Below, piece by piece: positions 17,057 to 25,813 of a stretch of 64,000 nt of DNA. The first letter of the stretch is position 1, and each line of letters opens with the position of its first letter. Origin of the DNA: Spirosoma sp. KCTC 42546 (GTDB lineage: Bacteria; Bacteroidota; Bacteroidia; Cytophagales; Spirosomataceae); NCBI RefSeq assembly GCF_006965485.1, contig NZ_CP041360.1, forward strand, positions 2,108,001 to 2,172,000, given 5' to 3'. The notes beneath the pieces were generated by a model. It ran no database searches. It was not told where the DNA came from and saw only the letters and a list, made by a program, of their open reading frames with translations. The translations under genes were made by a program, and so were the position numbers.

Positions 17057-17833
17057 ATGAAAAACCTGAAGCAACGTCTCAAGCAGGGCGAAACACTCAA
17101 TGGGTGCTGGTTAAATCTGGGCAGTTCATTAACCGCCGAACTAGTTGGTCAGGCTGGTTTCGACTGGGTATTGATCGACCTTGAACACGGAGCGGGTTCA
17201 GAAAAAGATGTTCTCTACCAGTTGCAGGCGCTGGAACATACCACTGCTGGTGCCATTGTGCGGGTAGAAAGTGCCGAAAGTCAGCGTATCCACCGGGTGC
17301 TGGATATGGGTGCCGAAGGTGTCATGTGCCCTAAGATCAGTAGTCCAGAGGAGGCTCAAAAGGTAGTGAACGGCTTACATTATCCTCCTCACGGTAATCG
17401 GGGAGTAGCCAAGATGGTGCGGGCTACGGGCTTCGCCCAGAACTTTGCTCAGTATTATGAAGATGCCAGAGAGACAATTTTGGGTATCGTGCAAATCGAG
17501 ACCGTAGCGGTGCTGGATCACCTGGATGCCGTAGCCGCCATTGATGGTGTGGATGTGCTGTTTATTGGACCGGCCGATCTGTCGATGGAGCTAGGTATAT
17601 TCGGGCAGTTCGACCATCCTCGTTTTAAAGAGGCTCTGCAGGAAACGGTCAACGCGGCTCAAAAGGCGGGCAAATCGACGGGTATTCTGTTTTTCAATCC
17701 TAATGATTACCAAACTTATCATGAGCTGGGTATACGGTTAATTGCCTGCGGAGCCGATGCCACCTTCGTTGCGGATGGTGCCCGAAGTCTGGCTCAAAAG
17801 TTGAATGGGTTTAGACGCGCGTTTAACGTATAA
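17057..17833 (+). CDS. garL: HpcH/HpaI aldolase, likely 5-keto-4-deoxy-D-glucarate aldolase
   Basis: 258 residues from ATG 17057 (MKNLKQRLKQGE); the frame is open 60 bp further but without family homology. The catalytic set is H44 (DLEHGAG), R69 (AIVRVES), and metal ligands E148 (VQIETV) and D174 (GPADLSMELG), matching class II HpaI/GarL aldolases. With a glucarate dehydratase and a tartronate semialdehyde reductase in the same run, the likely reaction is 5-keto-4-deoxyglucarate to pyruvate and tartronate semialdehyde. Other HpcH substrates are possible, so the symbol is context-based. Confidence 0.8.
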   Translation: MKNLKQRLKQGETLNGCWLNLGSSLTAELVGQAGFDWVLIDLEHGAGSEKDVLYQLQALEHTTAGAIVRVESAESQRIHRVLDMGAEGVMCPKISSPEEAQKVVNGLHYPPHGNRGVAKMVRATGFAQNFAQYYEDARETILGIVQIETVAVLDHLDAVAAIDGVDVLFIGPADLSMELGIFGQFDHPRFKEALQETVNAAQKAGKSTGILFFNPNDYQTYHELGIRLIACGADATFVADGARSLAQKLNGFRRAFNV

Positions 17834-17895
17834 ACCGGGCGTAGACCAGGGTTAAGCTGTACACGTATTGACCCAGATTGTGCCTTCTTTTTTTA

Positions 17896-17930
17896 CAGGA
17901 TTATAGTCGGGCCGCCGGGCTGTAATCCTG
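17896..17930. terminator. GC-rich hairpin between aldolase and permease genes
   Basis: Arms 17896-17908 and 17918-17930 pair, allowing G-T pairs, around a 9-nt GC-rich loop; A/T runs flank both sides. It may attenuate transcription into the permease gene or end the aldolase message. Confidence 0.45.
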
Positions 17931-17985
17931 GCGAAAAAACTTCTCCTACACCTCGTAACCCTTACACCGTAACCTTCCCCTCCGA

Positions 17986-19431
17986 ATGACTGATCCGCTT
18001 TTTATTTTGGCCGTTGGTGTACTCATCGTGGTAGGCGGTATCATCGGATTGAAGCTACACCCGTTTCTGGCGTTGTTACTGGGCGCTTTTGCAGTAGCAC
18101 TGCTGACGCCCGCTTCGGCCATTGAACAGTTTGCATTGTCGAAGGGAACTGCACCGGCAGCCGCACTGGCTCTGGCTAAAAAAGGCATCGGTGAGCGTAT
18201 TGCAACCGAGTTTGGGAATACCTGCGGTAAAATAGGTATCCTGATCGCTATGGCGGCTATCATCGGCAAAAGTATGCTGGAGAGCGGGGCCGCCGAACGG
18301 ATTATTCGATCGATGCTTCGGCTAACCGGCATCGGGAAAGCACCTATTGCTTTCCTGGTCAGCAGCTTTTTTCTGGGAATTCCCGTGTTTTTCGATACGG
18401 TTATTTTCCTGATGATGCCGCTGGCTAAAGCAATGACCTTGCGAATCGGTAAAAATTACCTGCTGCTCGTCCTGTGTATTATGGCGGGTGCTGCTATGGC
18501 CAACTCATTGGTACCACCCGCACCGGGACCCTTATTTCTGGTTGGGGAAATGAAAATTCCCATCGGGATGATGATGATCGGAGGGACCATCGTTGGTCTG
18601 TTTACCATCACAGCGGGCTATTTCTTTGCCCTCTGGGCCAATCGGAAATGGCCGATACCGTTGCGCGACTCGCTGGATGCCCGGCTAGAGGATCTTAAAC
18701 TGGTGGCGGCTAAGGAGGATCAGCACCTGCCTTCGCTCGGGGTGTCGTTACTGCCCGTATTGATTCCGCTCGTGTTCATTTGCGCAGATACGGCCCTCAA
18801 TGCTCTGGCAACGCCAGGTGTGCCGCTTACGCAATCGCCGGTATTAAGTAAACTATTAAGCCTGATCAAATTTTTCGGGGATAAAAACATTGCCATCATC
18901 ACCGGTGGTATTGCTGCCTTATTGATACTGGCCCGGCAGAAACGAGGTAATAAAGAAGGGCTAACGCCTTTTGTACAGGCAGCGCTGATGAGTGGCGGAG
19001 GCATTATCCTGATTACCGCAGCGGGCGGGGCTTTCGGTGGTATGCTGCAACAGACGGGCATCAGCGCCAAGATTGCCGATATGACTAAAGACTACCAGAT
19101 GGCTTTGATTCCTCTGGCGTTCCTGATTGCGGCTGTAGTTCGTACGGCGCAGGGATCAGCTACGGTGGCGTTGATTACCGCATCCGGAATTCTCTCGGGT
19201 ATGGCGGGTAACGCTAACCTGGCGTTTCATCCACTCTACCTGGGACTGGCCATTGGCTGTGGGTCAAAGCTGGTTCCCTGGATGAACGACGCGGGTTTCT
19301 GGATCATCTGCAAACTGAGCAATTTAACCGAACAGGAGGCTTTAAAAACCATTTCGCCCCTGCTTGTGGTCATGGGATTAACTGGCCTCGTTATCATCCT
19401 GATTGCCGCCCAGTTGTTTCCGTTAGTTTGA
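17986..19431 (+). CDS. GntP-family gluconate/sugar-acid permease
   Basis: 481 residues, almost entirely hydrophobic, with about 12-14 membrane segments. Family features include VVGGIIGLKLHPFLALLLGAF, the SALTxx-type conserved blocks PVFFDTVIFLMMPLAKAM and NSLVPPAPGPL, and GSATVALITASGI near the C-terminus. GntP proteins import gluconate, idonate or related acids with protons. Its place between the aldolase and the reductase suggests it imports the acid sugar (glucarate or galactarate) that these enzymes degrade. This differs from E. coli, which uses MFS-type GudP/GarP. Confidence 0.88.
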   Translation: MTDPLFILAVGVLIVVGGIIGLKLHPFLALLLGAFAVALLTPASAIEQFALSKGTAPAAALALAKKGIGERIATEFGNTCGKIGILIAMAAIIGKSMLESGAAERIIRSMLRLTGIGKAPIAFLVSSFFLGIPVFFDTVIFLMMPLAKAMTLRIGKNYLLLVLCIMAGAAMANSLVPPAPGPLFLVGEMKIPIGMMMIGGTIVGLFTITAGYFFALWANRKWPIPLRDSLDARLEDLKLVAAKEDQHLPSLGVSLLPVLIPLVFICADTALNALATPGVPLTQSPVLSKLLSLIKFFGDKNIAIITGGIAALLILARQKRGNKEGLTPFVQAALMSGGGIILITAAGGAFGGMLQQTGISAKIADMTKDYQMALIPLAFLIAAVVRTAQGSATVALITASGILSGMAGNANLAFHPLYLGLAIGCGSKLVPWMNDAGFWIICKLSNLTEQEALKTISPLLVVMGLTGLVIILIAAQLFPLV

Positions 19432-19438
19432 TGTATTG

Positions 19439-19502
19439 AACGCAGAGCCTCAGAGGACACATTTTTACCATATGTTTTCTGTGACCTCTGTGGCTCTGTG
19501 TT
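19439..19502. repeat. Inverted repeat of the CACAGAG type
   Basis: Arms 19439-19461 and 19480-19502 (23 nt) pair with three mismatches around an 18-nt loop. A related element lies at 29215-29292. It lies within the catabolic run, 24 bp before the reductase start. Confidence 0.65.
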
Positions 19503-19526
19503 GAAAAAGATGTTCGTTTCTCAACT

Positions 19527-20417
19527 ATGGAAAAAATAGGATTTATTGGGTTGGGTATTATGGGCAAGCCTATGGCACTCAACCTGCTCAAGGCTGGCTA
19601 TGTTGTCACTATACTAAGTCATAGCAAAGCGGCCGCAGCGTTAATTGATGCCGGTGCACAGTCCGTTACCACCTGTAAGCTAGTAGCCCAGCAGAGTGAT
19701 ATTATCATTACTATGCTTCCCGATGCGCCCGTTGTTGAGCAGGTATTGTCTGGGCCTGAGGGCGCACTCGCTGGTATTCAGCCAGGTAGTTTGTTCATCG
19801 ATATGTCTACGGTTTCGCCTTCGACCGCTACGCATACCTACAGGCTAATACGGGAAAAGGGAGTAGACGCGCTCGATGCACCGGTTTCGGGTGGTCAGGT
19901 GGGGGCAGAAACAGCTACGTTGTCGATCATGGTAGGCGGGGACGAGGCTGCGTTTCAGCGTGCCCTGCCTATATTTCAGGCAATGGGTAAAACGGTTGTT
20001 CACGTGGGCGAGTCGGGGGCGGGGCAAACTACGAAAGCCTGTAATCAGCTCATCGTGGGCATCACTATTCAGGCAGTGGCCGAAGCGTTTACCCTGGCAC
20101 AAAAAGCCGGGGTCGACCTTGAAAAAATGCGCGAGGTCTTATTGGGCGGTTTTGCCCAGAGCCGTATCCTCGATCTACATGGTAAACGCATCATTAACCG
20201 GGATTTTCAACCGGGCGGAAAACTGAAATTTCACCAGAAAGACATGGCTATTGCGCTACAGATTGGTGAAGACCTGGCCGTGTCGCTCAAAGGAACGGCT
20301 TTGGTGGCAACACAAATGGATAAGGCAGTAGCGTTGGGATTGGGTGATTTAGACCATAGTGCCCTTGCATTGCTGGTAGAAGCGAACGTCGGCCCGGCAG
20401 TTATCATGTCAAAATAA
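19527..20417 (+). CDS. garR: Tartronate semialdehyde reductase (2-hydroxy-3-oxopropionate reductase)
   Basis: 296 residues of the beta-hydroxyacid dehydrogenase family. The NAD(P) motif is GFIGLGIMGKPMA (5-17), the substrate loop is DAPVSGGQVGAETATLSIMVGG (split at 117-138), and catalytic Lys170 lies in QTTKACNQL. It would reduce tartronate semialdehyde to D-glycerate in the cytoplasm. The next gene starts only 9 bp after its stop and encodes a glucarate dehydratase, which supports this substrate over 3-hydroxyisobutyrate. No glycerate kinase is in the window. Confidence 0.88.
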   Translation: MEKIGFIGLGIMGKPMALNLLKAGYVVTILSHSKAAAALIDAGAQSVTTCKLVAQQSDIIITMLPDAPVVEQVLSGPEGALAGIQPGSLFIDMSTVSPSTATHTYRLIREKGVDALDAPVSGGQVGAETATLSIMVGGDEAAFQRALPIFQAMGKTVVHVGESGAGQTTKACNQLIVGITIQAVAEAFTLAQKAGVDLEKMREVLLGGFAQSRILDLHGKRIINRDFQPGGKLKFHQKDMAIALQIGEDLAVSLKGTALVATQMDKAVALGLGDLDHSALALLVEANVGPAVIMSK

Positions 20418-20426
20418 ACCCTCATT

Positions 20427-21731
20427 ATGAACCCTAAAACTGGACCCCGAATTAATCAGATCATCATTACACCTATTGCCATCGTTGATCCGCCCTTGCT
20501 GAATGCGGCTGGTCTGCACGCACCCTATGCCCTTCGGACCATCGTTGAACTGGTGACGGACGATGGTATTTCGGGCATAAGCGAGATACCGGGTAATAGT
20601 GCTATTGATGCGGCTCTGCATGAGTCCGTCGAGTTACTCATTGGAAAGGATGTTTTTCAACTCAATGAAATCCGACAGGTACTGGTCAACCGATTTGGAA
20701 CCGAAACGGCTGCTCAACGGGGACAGGCACCCTGGGACCAGCGAAAGCTCGTTCACATCTTCAGCGCCATTGAAGTGGCCTGCATGGACATTATCGGCAA
20801 AGTAACGAATCGACCCGTTGTTGATCTATTAGGCGGAAGGATGCGGGACCGCGTGCCGTTCTCGGCCTATCTGTTTTATAAATACGAAGGGGCAGGAGGG
20901 GAGTTGGGCTTCCATACAGACCCAACTGCCCAGGGGTGGGCCGCTGCCCGACAAGCCGCGGCTTTGGACCCTGAAGGTATTGTTGCCCAGGCAAAAGCCA
21001 TGTGTGCGGAATTTGGATTTCAATCGATCAAGCTGAAAGGTGGCGTTTTTGAGCCGCAGCAGGAGGTGGATGCCATGTTTGCCCTGCATGAAGCCTTTGG
21101 TCCCGATGTACCCCTGCGAATTGATCCGAATGCCCTCTGGACGGTCGAAACGGCCATCAAGTACGGTAAACAGATGGAGCCTATCCTTGAATATCTGGAA
21201 GATCCGGTTCGAGGTCAGGAAAATATGGCCAGGGTCCGGCAAGCGGTAAAAACGCCCTTAGCGACCAATATGTGTACCACTTCGTTTGAGGATATTCCCA
21301 CCAGTATTGCTATTGGCTCGGAGGATATTATCCTGAGCGACCATCATTTTTGGGGAGGACTTCGTTCGTCAATTACCCTTGCCGGTATTTGCTCGACATT
21401 CGGACGTGGGTTATCAATGCATTCGAATAGCCATCTGGGCATTTCGCTGGCGGCTATGGTGCATCTGGGTGCGGCACTACCCCAATTGCCTTATGCATTG
21501 GATACGCACTATCCCTGGCAATCGGATGAAGTCATTACAGGCGGACGTTTCAACTTTGAGGAAGGAGCTGTACTTGTTCCGGAGGGCCCTGGCCTGGGCG
21601 TTGAGTTAGACCGGGTGGCACTGGCAGCCTTACACCAGAAATACCTCAACTGTGGTTTAACAAAGCGGGATGATGAGATCGAAATGCAAAAAGTACAGCC
21701 TGGCTGGACGTTTCAGGCCATTCGGTGGTGA
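20427..21731 (+). CDS. gudD: Glucarate dehydratase (enolase superfamily)
   Basis: 434 residues, close to the E. coli GudD length. Catalytic residues line up: K202/K204 (SIKLKGG), D233 (RIDPNALW), E258 (YLEDPV), Asn281 (ATNMCTT), D305 (LSDHHFWGG) and H332 (MHSNSHLG), the KxK plus His-Asp set of glucarate dehydratases. It dehydrates D-glucarate (and often L-idarate) to 5-keto-4-deoxyglucarate in the cytoplasm, with Mg2+. Last gene of the catabolic run; a classical terminator follows 10 bp downstream. There is no signal peptide, in contrast to the divergent enolase-superfamily gene. Confidence 0.92.
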   Translation: MNPKTGPRINQIIITPIAIVDPPLLNAAGLHAPYALRTIVELVTDDGISGISEIPGNSAIDAALHESVELLIGKDVFQLNEIRQVLVNRFGTETAAQRGQAPWDQRKLVHIFSAIEVACMDIIGKVTNRPVVDLLGGRMRDRVPFSAYLFYKYEGAGGELGFHTDPTAQGWAAARQAAALDPEGIVAQAKAMCAEFGFQSIKLKGGVFEPQQEVDAMFALHEAFGPDVPLRIDPNALWTVETAIKYGKQMEPILEYLEDPVRGQENMARVRQAVKTPLATNMCTTSFEDIPTSIAIGSEDIILSDHHFWGGLRSSITLAGICSTFGRGLSMHSNSHLGISLAAMVHLGAALPQLPYALDTHYPWQSDEVITGGRFNFEEGAVLVPEGPGLGVELDRVALAALHQKYLNCGLTKRDDEIEMQKVQPGWTFQAIRW

Positions 21732-21741
21732 TATAACGAAT

Positions 21742-21788
21742 AACAAAAAAAGGCTGCATCTTTTTGGAAGATGCAGCCTTTTTTTGTT
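21742..21788. terminator. Rho-independent terminator after gudD
   Basis: Perfect 21-nt arms (21742-21762 and 21768-21788) with a 5-nt loop, GC-rich core and seven T residues on either strand. It should work for gudD and for the small peptide gene that faces it. Confidence 0.9.
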
Positions 21789-21801
21789 AGCAAGTAGTAC
21801 G

Positions 21802-21945
21802 TTACACGAACGTACCGCCGAAGCCATCGACGTTCGAGCCTGTTTTTAGCGTCAGTTTTTTGACATTACCCAGCGATTTAACGCGGGGTGCCTGATACGC
21901 CTTTTTCGGCGAAGCATTCGATATATGGTTAGACTTTGTTTTCAT
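21802..21945 (-). CDS. Lasso-type RiPP precursor-like small peptide, 47 aa
   Basis: A 47-residue frame from ATG 21943-21945 to TAA 21802-21804. The middle reads KAYQAPRVKSLGNVKKLT. It has Y17, P20, V22, G26 and T32, which are exactly the -17, -14, -12, -8 and -2 positions of the lasso-peptide leader consensus (YxxPxLxxxGxxxxxT). This would make residues 34-47 (KTGSNVDGFGGTFV) the core, with D40 as the seventh residue able to close a ring. Lys as the first core residue is unusual. No lasso cyclase (AsnB-like), transglutaminase-like protease or PqqD-like leader-binding gene is in the window, so it is either an orphan precursor served elsewhere or a peptide using the same leader motif for another purpose. 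It lies 109 bp after a minus-strand secreted-protein gene. Confidence 0.6.
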   Translation of the reverse strand: MKTKSNHISNASPKKAYQAPRVKSLGNVKKLTLKTGSNVDGFGGTFV

Positions 21946-22054
21946 GTGCCTGGAAAGTTAACTAGTATGAAACAGTTCCTGATAGGGATTCGGTATCGGC
22001 TGACAAGGACTAACAGATTTATAAAATCCAGTTTAGTTAATCAGCCAGGCGAAT

Positions 22055-23110
22055 CTATTCGACAATTAAGCGATGCTTACGAGTCTGACCACGTTCATCC
22101 ACCGTCAGAATGTACACCCCCGTCGAGAGCTTACCCGTCACCTTTAACAACAGATTCCCCGACTCGACACCCATCTTCTGAACCGGCATCAAACGACCAT
22201 CTGCGCCATAAAAATTGATCTGTGCCGTCTCGGGCTCATCCAGACTCAACCGGAACTGCTGATCATTGAGCACCGGATTGGGGAACACGCCATAGGCACC
22301 TTCACGCAGCACCACCGACACCACCGGGAATACCGTCGATTTGCCATCCAGATCCATCTGGGTCAGCCGATAGTAGCTCGTACCCGCGTAAGGCGTCTGG
22401 TCAATCAGGTGGTAATTCTTCAGCGAATTGCTGTTGGCTCCCAACTCCGTTACTTCGCCCACTTTCTCAAAACCTTTCAGATCCTTGCTGCGCTCGATCA
22501 GAAAGCCCTTGTTGTTGGTTTCCAGCGAGGTGGTCCAGGCTAGGGCAACCGTGCGATCCTCCTGGGCTTTGGCCGTGAAGGAAACCAGGGCTACGGGTAA
22601 AGCACCCGCCGTTACCGCCACGGGCGTGCTGGCATTGTCGTTGTTGGGGTTGTTGGTACCGATACCACTGGAGAGGGCATTGCTCAGCACATTGGGCGGC
22701 AAGCCTCCCGTTACGCGTACGCCAACGATGGCTAAGCGCAGATCATAGATGGCATTACCGGGCACGGGCCCGTTATTGCTGCGGACAGTAACAATGGTGC
22801 CATTGGTTCCATCATAAGCGCCCACAGTAACTGACAGGTTGGCCGTGGTGCCCGCCACAGGCGAGATAACCACGACTGAGGAGCCGGTTACGCCAATATT
22901 GGGGGGCAGGTTAACGGTATAGGTAGCGGTAGCGGATTGAGGGATATCGGTGGAGCTACCATTGCCAAAGCTGGCGGTGAGACTAGCGGCTTGTCCAACC
23001 TGGATGGGGTTGGGGCTAATGACGATTCCTCCCACGGAGGGATCCTGGGCGAAGGCGGCATAGCTGCTGCACAAGACCGTCAAAAGCATAAGTAAACGTT
23101 TCCGGATCAT
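22055..23110 (-). CDS. Secreted protein with type IX secretion sorting domain
   Basis: 351 residues from ATG 23108-23110, which gives a good signal peptide (RKRLLMLLTVLCSSYAAFAQ); the frame is open for 18 codons further up. The N-terminal part is a DUF11/Ig-like beta domain (SFGNGSSTDIPQSATATYTV). The C-terminal 80 residues are a type A T9SS sorting domain: VFPNPVLNDQQFRLSL, INFYGADGRLM, STGVYILTVDERGQ and a basic end. The protein should cross the outer membrane by the type IX system and be attached or released there. Function of the N-terminal part unknown. Confidence 0.85.
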   Translation of the reverse strand: MIRKRLLMLLTVLCSSYAAFAQDPSVGGIVISPNPIQVGQAASLTASFGNGSSTDIPQSATATYTVNLPPNIGVTGSSVVVISPVAGTTANLSVTVGAYDGTNGTIVTVRSNNGPVPGNAIYDLRLAIVGVRVTGGLPPNVLSNALSSGIGTNNPNNDNASTPVAVTAGALPVALVSFTAKAQEDRTVALAWTTSLETNNKGFLIERSKDLKGFEKVGEVTELGANSNSLKNYHLIDQTPYAGTSYYRLTQMDLDGKSTVFPVVSVVLREGAYGVFPNPVLNDQQFRLSLDEPETAQINFYGADGRLMPVQKMGVESGNLLLKVTGKLSTGVYILTVDERGQTRKHRLIVE

Positions 23111-23155
23111 AACAATAGACGATAAGTTTATAGAAAAAGACCGTACCCTTAGGAA

Positions 23156-23188
23156 ACCTGCCAACTAGCAAAATGTTAGTTGGCAGGT
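23156..23188. terminator. Hairpin between two minus-strand surface-protein genes
   Basis: Perfect 12-nt arms (23156-23167 and 23177-23188) around a 9-nt loop, just past the stop of the Ig-like protein gene in the minus direction. Confidence 0.6.
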
Positions 23189-23195
23189 GTAAAAT

Positions 23196-24347
23196 TTATA
23201 GACCACTTATAATCCGGCTATAGATATTGTTTGCCGAATTATTATCGTAGGTGTTGGTCGCGTCATCATTAACGTTCACCACAATGTTGGATGTGCTTCC
23301 TGAGTTAGCAGATGTGCGAGTGAGGGTAAAGCCTATTTTTACTTTAGCAAACCCAGCAATCGCTTCACCCCCATTTATGGTCAGGGTCAATTGCTGATTC
23401 TGAGCATTGTTAGTAACTGACCACTTCGTATTATCGACCGCAACCGGATTCGTAAGCCCTCCTGATACATTGATGCTGGTAATGGAATTTGAGAACGAAA
23501 TGCTGTAACCCGTTGGCGCTGTAACGGTAAAGATAACATTGCCGGTGGATGTAGCAAAGCCATCCAATTCGGCTATTTCGACAACAAAGTCACGCGAATT
23601 GTTGGGACTCGTTGCGGCAAAGTTAGCCTGAGGCAAGTCGATGGTTGGCGTTAAATCCGATTGTGCTGGCGCTGCACCCGAGACAATGATCGTAAAGGTG
23701 GTATTTATGGCAAGACCTAGTGAGTTCGTCGCGGTAATGGTGACTTGCGAAATTCCAGGGGATGCCGGAGGACCTGTAATGACCAGACCGTTAAAGGTAA
23801 GTCCATCAGGCAAACCAGCTGCGGTTAGCGTCAATGGATTGTTATTCGGGTCTGTAAATGTGTTAGCCGGGATGATGAACGTGAAGTTTGATCCAACGGT
23901 AGCGTTCTGTGTTCCAATTGGCGTACTGACAAACGGCCGCTGTGCTGCATTGGGGTCACCAGCAGGAGCAACAGTAATCACGGCTTCAGCAATATCGCTC
24001 AAGCAACCGCTTTTTGAGCAGGCAGTTGGAATAACAATGGTTCCGGTTGCGCTGGTTGGAACACTGATGGTGCCACCTGGAGCAACTGTGTACACACCAT
24101 TGCTGCCAAAATATTGAATGATACCACCCGCACAGCCTGTGGCCGTAATACTAAAAGGACTTCCAACCGTAACAGTCGCCGATGCTGGCGATACAGTAGG
24201 AGGGGTCAGTCCGCAGGGATTAGAAAAACTGCCTGCCGACGTAATAATGGGTGCTGCCGATACTTGGGCGGCAATCATCAGGCCAAGCAGTATCCCAAGA
24301 CACCGGGTTAAGGCCGAATAAGCGTGGAGTTGTAGAGATAAACGCAT
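23196..24347 (-). CDS. Exported protein with putative Ig/cadherin-like domains
   Basis: 383 residues from the inner ATG 24345-24347 (MRLSLQLHAYSALTRCLGIL), which gives a normal signal peptide ending at QVSAAP; the frame extends 41 codons upstream without family likeness. The mature part is beta-rich, low in charge and contains repeats of the putative-Ig type (GTQNATVGSNFTFIIPANTF, LPDGLTFNGLVITGPP). A C-terminal domain of DUF11-like character follows (SDLTPTIDLPQANF to NNIYSRIISGL). No sorting domain is seen. Probably an extracellular adhesion or scaffold protein, co-transcribed with its neighbours. Confidence 0.7.
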   Translation of the reverse strand: MRLSLQLHAYSALTRCLGILLGLMIAAQVSAAPIITSAGSFSNPCGLTPPTVSPASATVTVGSPFSITATGCAGGIIQYFGSNGVYTVAPGGTISVPTSATGTIVIPTACSKSGCLSDIAEAVITVAPAGDPNAAQRPFVSTPIGTQNATVGSNFTFIIPANTFTDPNNNPLTLTAAGLPDGLTFNGLVITGPPASPGISQVTITATNSLGLAINTTFTIIVSGAAPAQSDLTPTIDLPQANFAATSPNNSRDFVVEIAELDGFATSTGNVIFTVTAPTGYSISFSNSITSINVSGGLTNPVAVDNTKWSVTNNAQNQQLTLTINGGEAIAGFAKVKIGFTLTRTSANSGSTSNIVVNVNDDATNTYDNNSANNIYSRIISGL

Positions 24348-24509
24348 AGTAAAAAAGGGATTATTGAGTTGGGTAGTGGACCTAGACCGGAGGTATAGGA
24401 GGTGATTTAAAGAGTGATTAAGATTTTTTTCGTTTACACGAGTTGGTTGAATCGTTGAGAGTTTTTCCATTGAGTATTGATTAGTAGACGATGAAACATG
24501 ACGATTATA

Positions 24510-25646
24510 CTAGGGCTGTTGTTGACGTAAATAATCGGAATGATACTGACGAAGCAGGGCATCCAGTTGATTACCTACCCGATACCGTAGGCCAACGTTA
24601 CTCCCTCCTCCATTATAGGAGTACTCCCAGCGAAACTCCTCCGTTGTTCGTACTCGTAACCGTTTCGACTGCGCCAAGCGGCCGGGTGGAATCGGGATCG
24701 CAAAATTGAAACCTGCCGTTGACCCTTTCGTTGTTTTCATCGCAAAAACCCCTACCTCCACTGAATAAAGTTGACGGATAAAGTCAAACCGTACGCCCTG
24801 ATCCTGGTACAGATATTGCCCTCCAGACAACTTAAGGGTAATATCCCGCTTACTGATTCGATACGCCACATCGGCTAAGATCATGGCCTTATCCATCGAC
24901 TCGTAATAAATCCCCTTCGTTGGGTAGTAATAGTCACCGGTTAAACTGGCTTCCAGACCAAACGACCAGGGTTTGGTTAAGTTAGTATGTCGATATTGTA
25001 GGTTTACACCATACTGGTTACTGTAAAAGAAACCAACCGACCCACTTATGAAATCCTGGCCACTCAGGGCTAAAAACTGATTCAGGTAAATAGGCGCTGG
25101 CCGAATATTCATTGGCTGCGTATCGTAGTTATTCGTGATCGGGAACAACACCCCTATATTCAGTACCAGCCCCCGGGTCAAATACAGCTGGCTTTGTAAG
25201 AGCAAGCTGATTTTTGTTTGAAACGGGTCCATCTTATACCCGAAGTTGGCAACCATCTCCGGATGGAGCCGGAAATCGACTTTGTAATGGCCCGGCCCAG
25301 CCGGAATACTATGTCGTAACGCTTTCCGTTCGGTTCGGGATAATAAACTGGTTTGCCAGTTGGCTCCCAGTCGATACCCGGCAATAGGTACTCCCTGATA
25401 GAGTGGAACAAATTCAGTGGTAGCCGGTTTGGCAAGCGTCTGACTCAGTTCCAACAGACCAATCATTGGGTTTCTGTAGAGCCGCTGCTCATAATATACC
25501 CGCTGGCTGGCACTATCAATGGTTAGGTTTTCGAAATTCAGCAACGTTCGTTGATCCTGTTGCTGACAAAAACCTACCTGAACAGACCAGCACAGCACTA
25601 AATAACTCAATACAATTGCTGATCTATTTCTTGTCACAATGCGCAC
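24510..25646 (-). CDS. YjbH-like outer-membrane protein, C-terminal half
   Basis: 378 residues with a signal peptide (AIVLSYLVLCWSVQVGFCQ). The segment VYYEQRLYRNPMIGLLEL then PLYQGVPIAGYRL resembles the central part of E. coli YjbH. The C-terminal part is a run of amphipathic beta strands (GVFAMKTTKGSTAGFNFAIP, EFRWEYSYNGG), like the YjbH C-terminal barrel. The N-terminal YjbH part is missing here but is encoded by the gene just upstream (25814-26674). It probably forms an outer-membrane barrel that assists exopolysaccharide release. Family assignment is by remembered motif likeness and needs a profile search. Confidence 0.6.
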   Translation of the reverse strand: MRIVTRNRSAIVLSYLVLCWSVQVGFCQQQDQRTLLNFENLTIDSASQRVYYEQRLYRNPMIGLLELSQTLAKPATTEFVPLYQGVPIAGYRLGANWQTSLLSRTERKALRHSIPAGPGHYKVDFRLHPEMVANFGYKMDPFQTKISLLLQSQLYLTRGLVLNIGVLFPITNNYDTQPMNIRPAPIYLNQFLALSGQDFISGSVGFFYSNQYGVNLQYRHTNLTKPWSFGLEASLTGDYYYPTKGIYYESMDKAMILADVAYRISKRDITLKLSGGQYLYQDQGVRFDFIRQLYSVEVGVFAMKTTKGSTAGFNFAIPIPPGRLAQSKRLRVRTTEEFRWEYSYNGGGSNVGLRYRVGNQLDALLRQYHSDYLRQQQP

Positions 25647-25664
25647 TTAGCTTACTTTTAAATA

Positions 25665-25722
25665 CCGTAGGTACGAAATGTTTATAGAATGATAATCAAT
25701 TTCCGACGTTGCGTACCTACGG
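25665..25722. repeat. Inverted repeat between the two YjbH-like genes
   Basis: Perfect 11-nt arms (25665-25675 and 25712-25722) with a 36-nt loop of AT-rich sequence. It lies upstream of the C-terminal-half gene. Confidence 0.45.
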
Positions 25723-25813
25723 CACGCTAGTTGTTATCATGGGGCAACTTTCTACAAACATTAGTCCCCTATGGGGCCAACCTGTTAACCAATCAACTTA
25801 CTCCACCAATTCA

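Noticed and set aside
17896..17930. Possible riboswitch before the permease gene
   Set aside because: Only a simple hairpin is visible, with no conserved aptamer sequence.
23641..24117. 158-codon plus-strand frame with hydrophobic, Val-rich product
   Set aside because: It is antisense to a Ser/Thr/Val-rich surface-protein gene; such repeats give long spurious frames.
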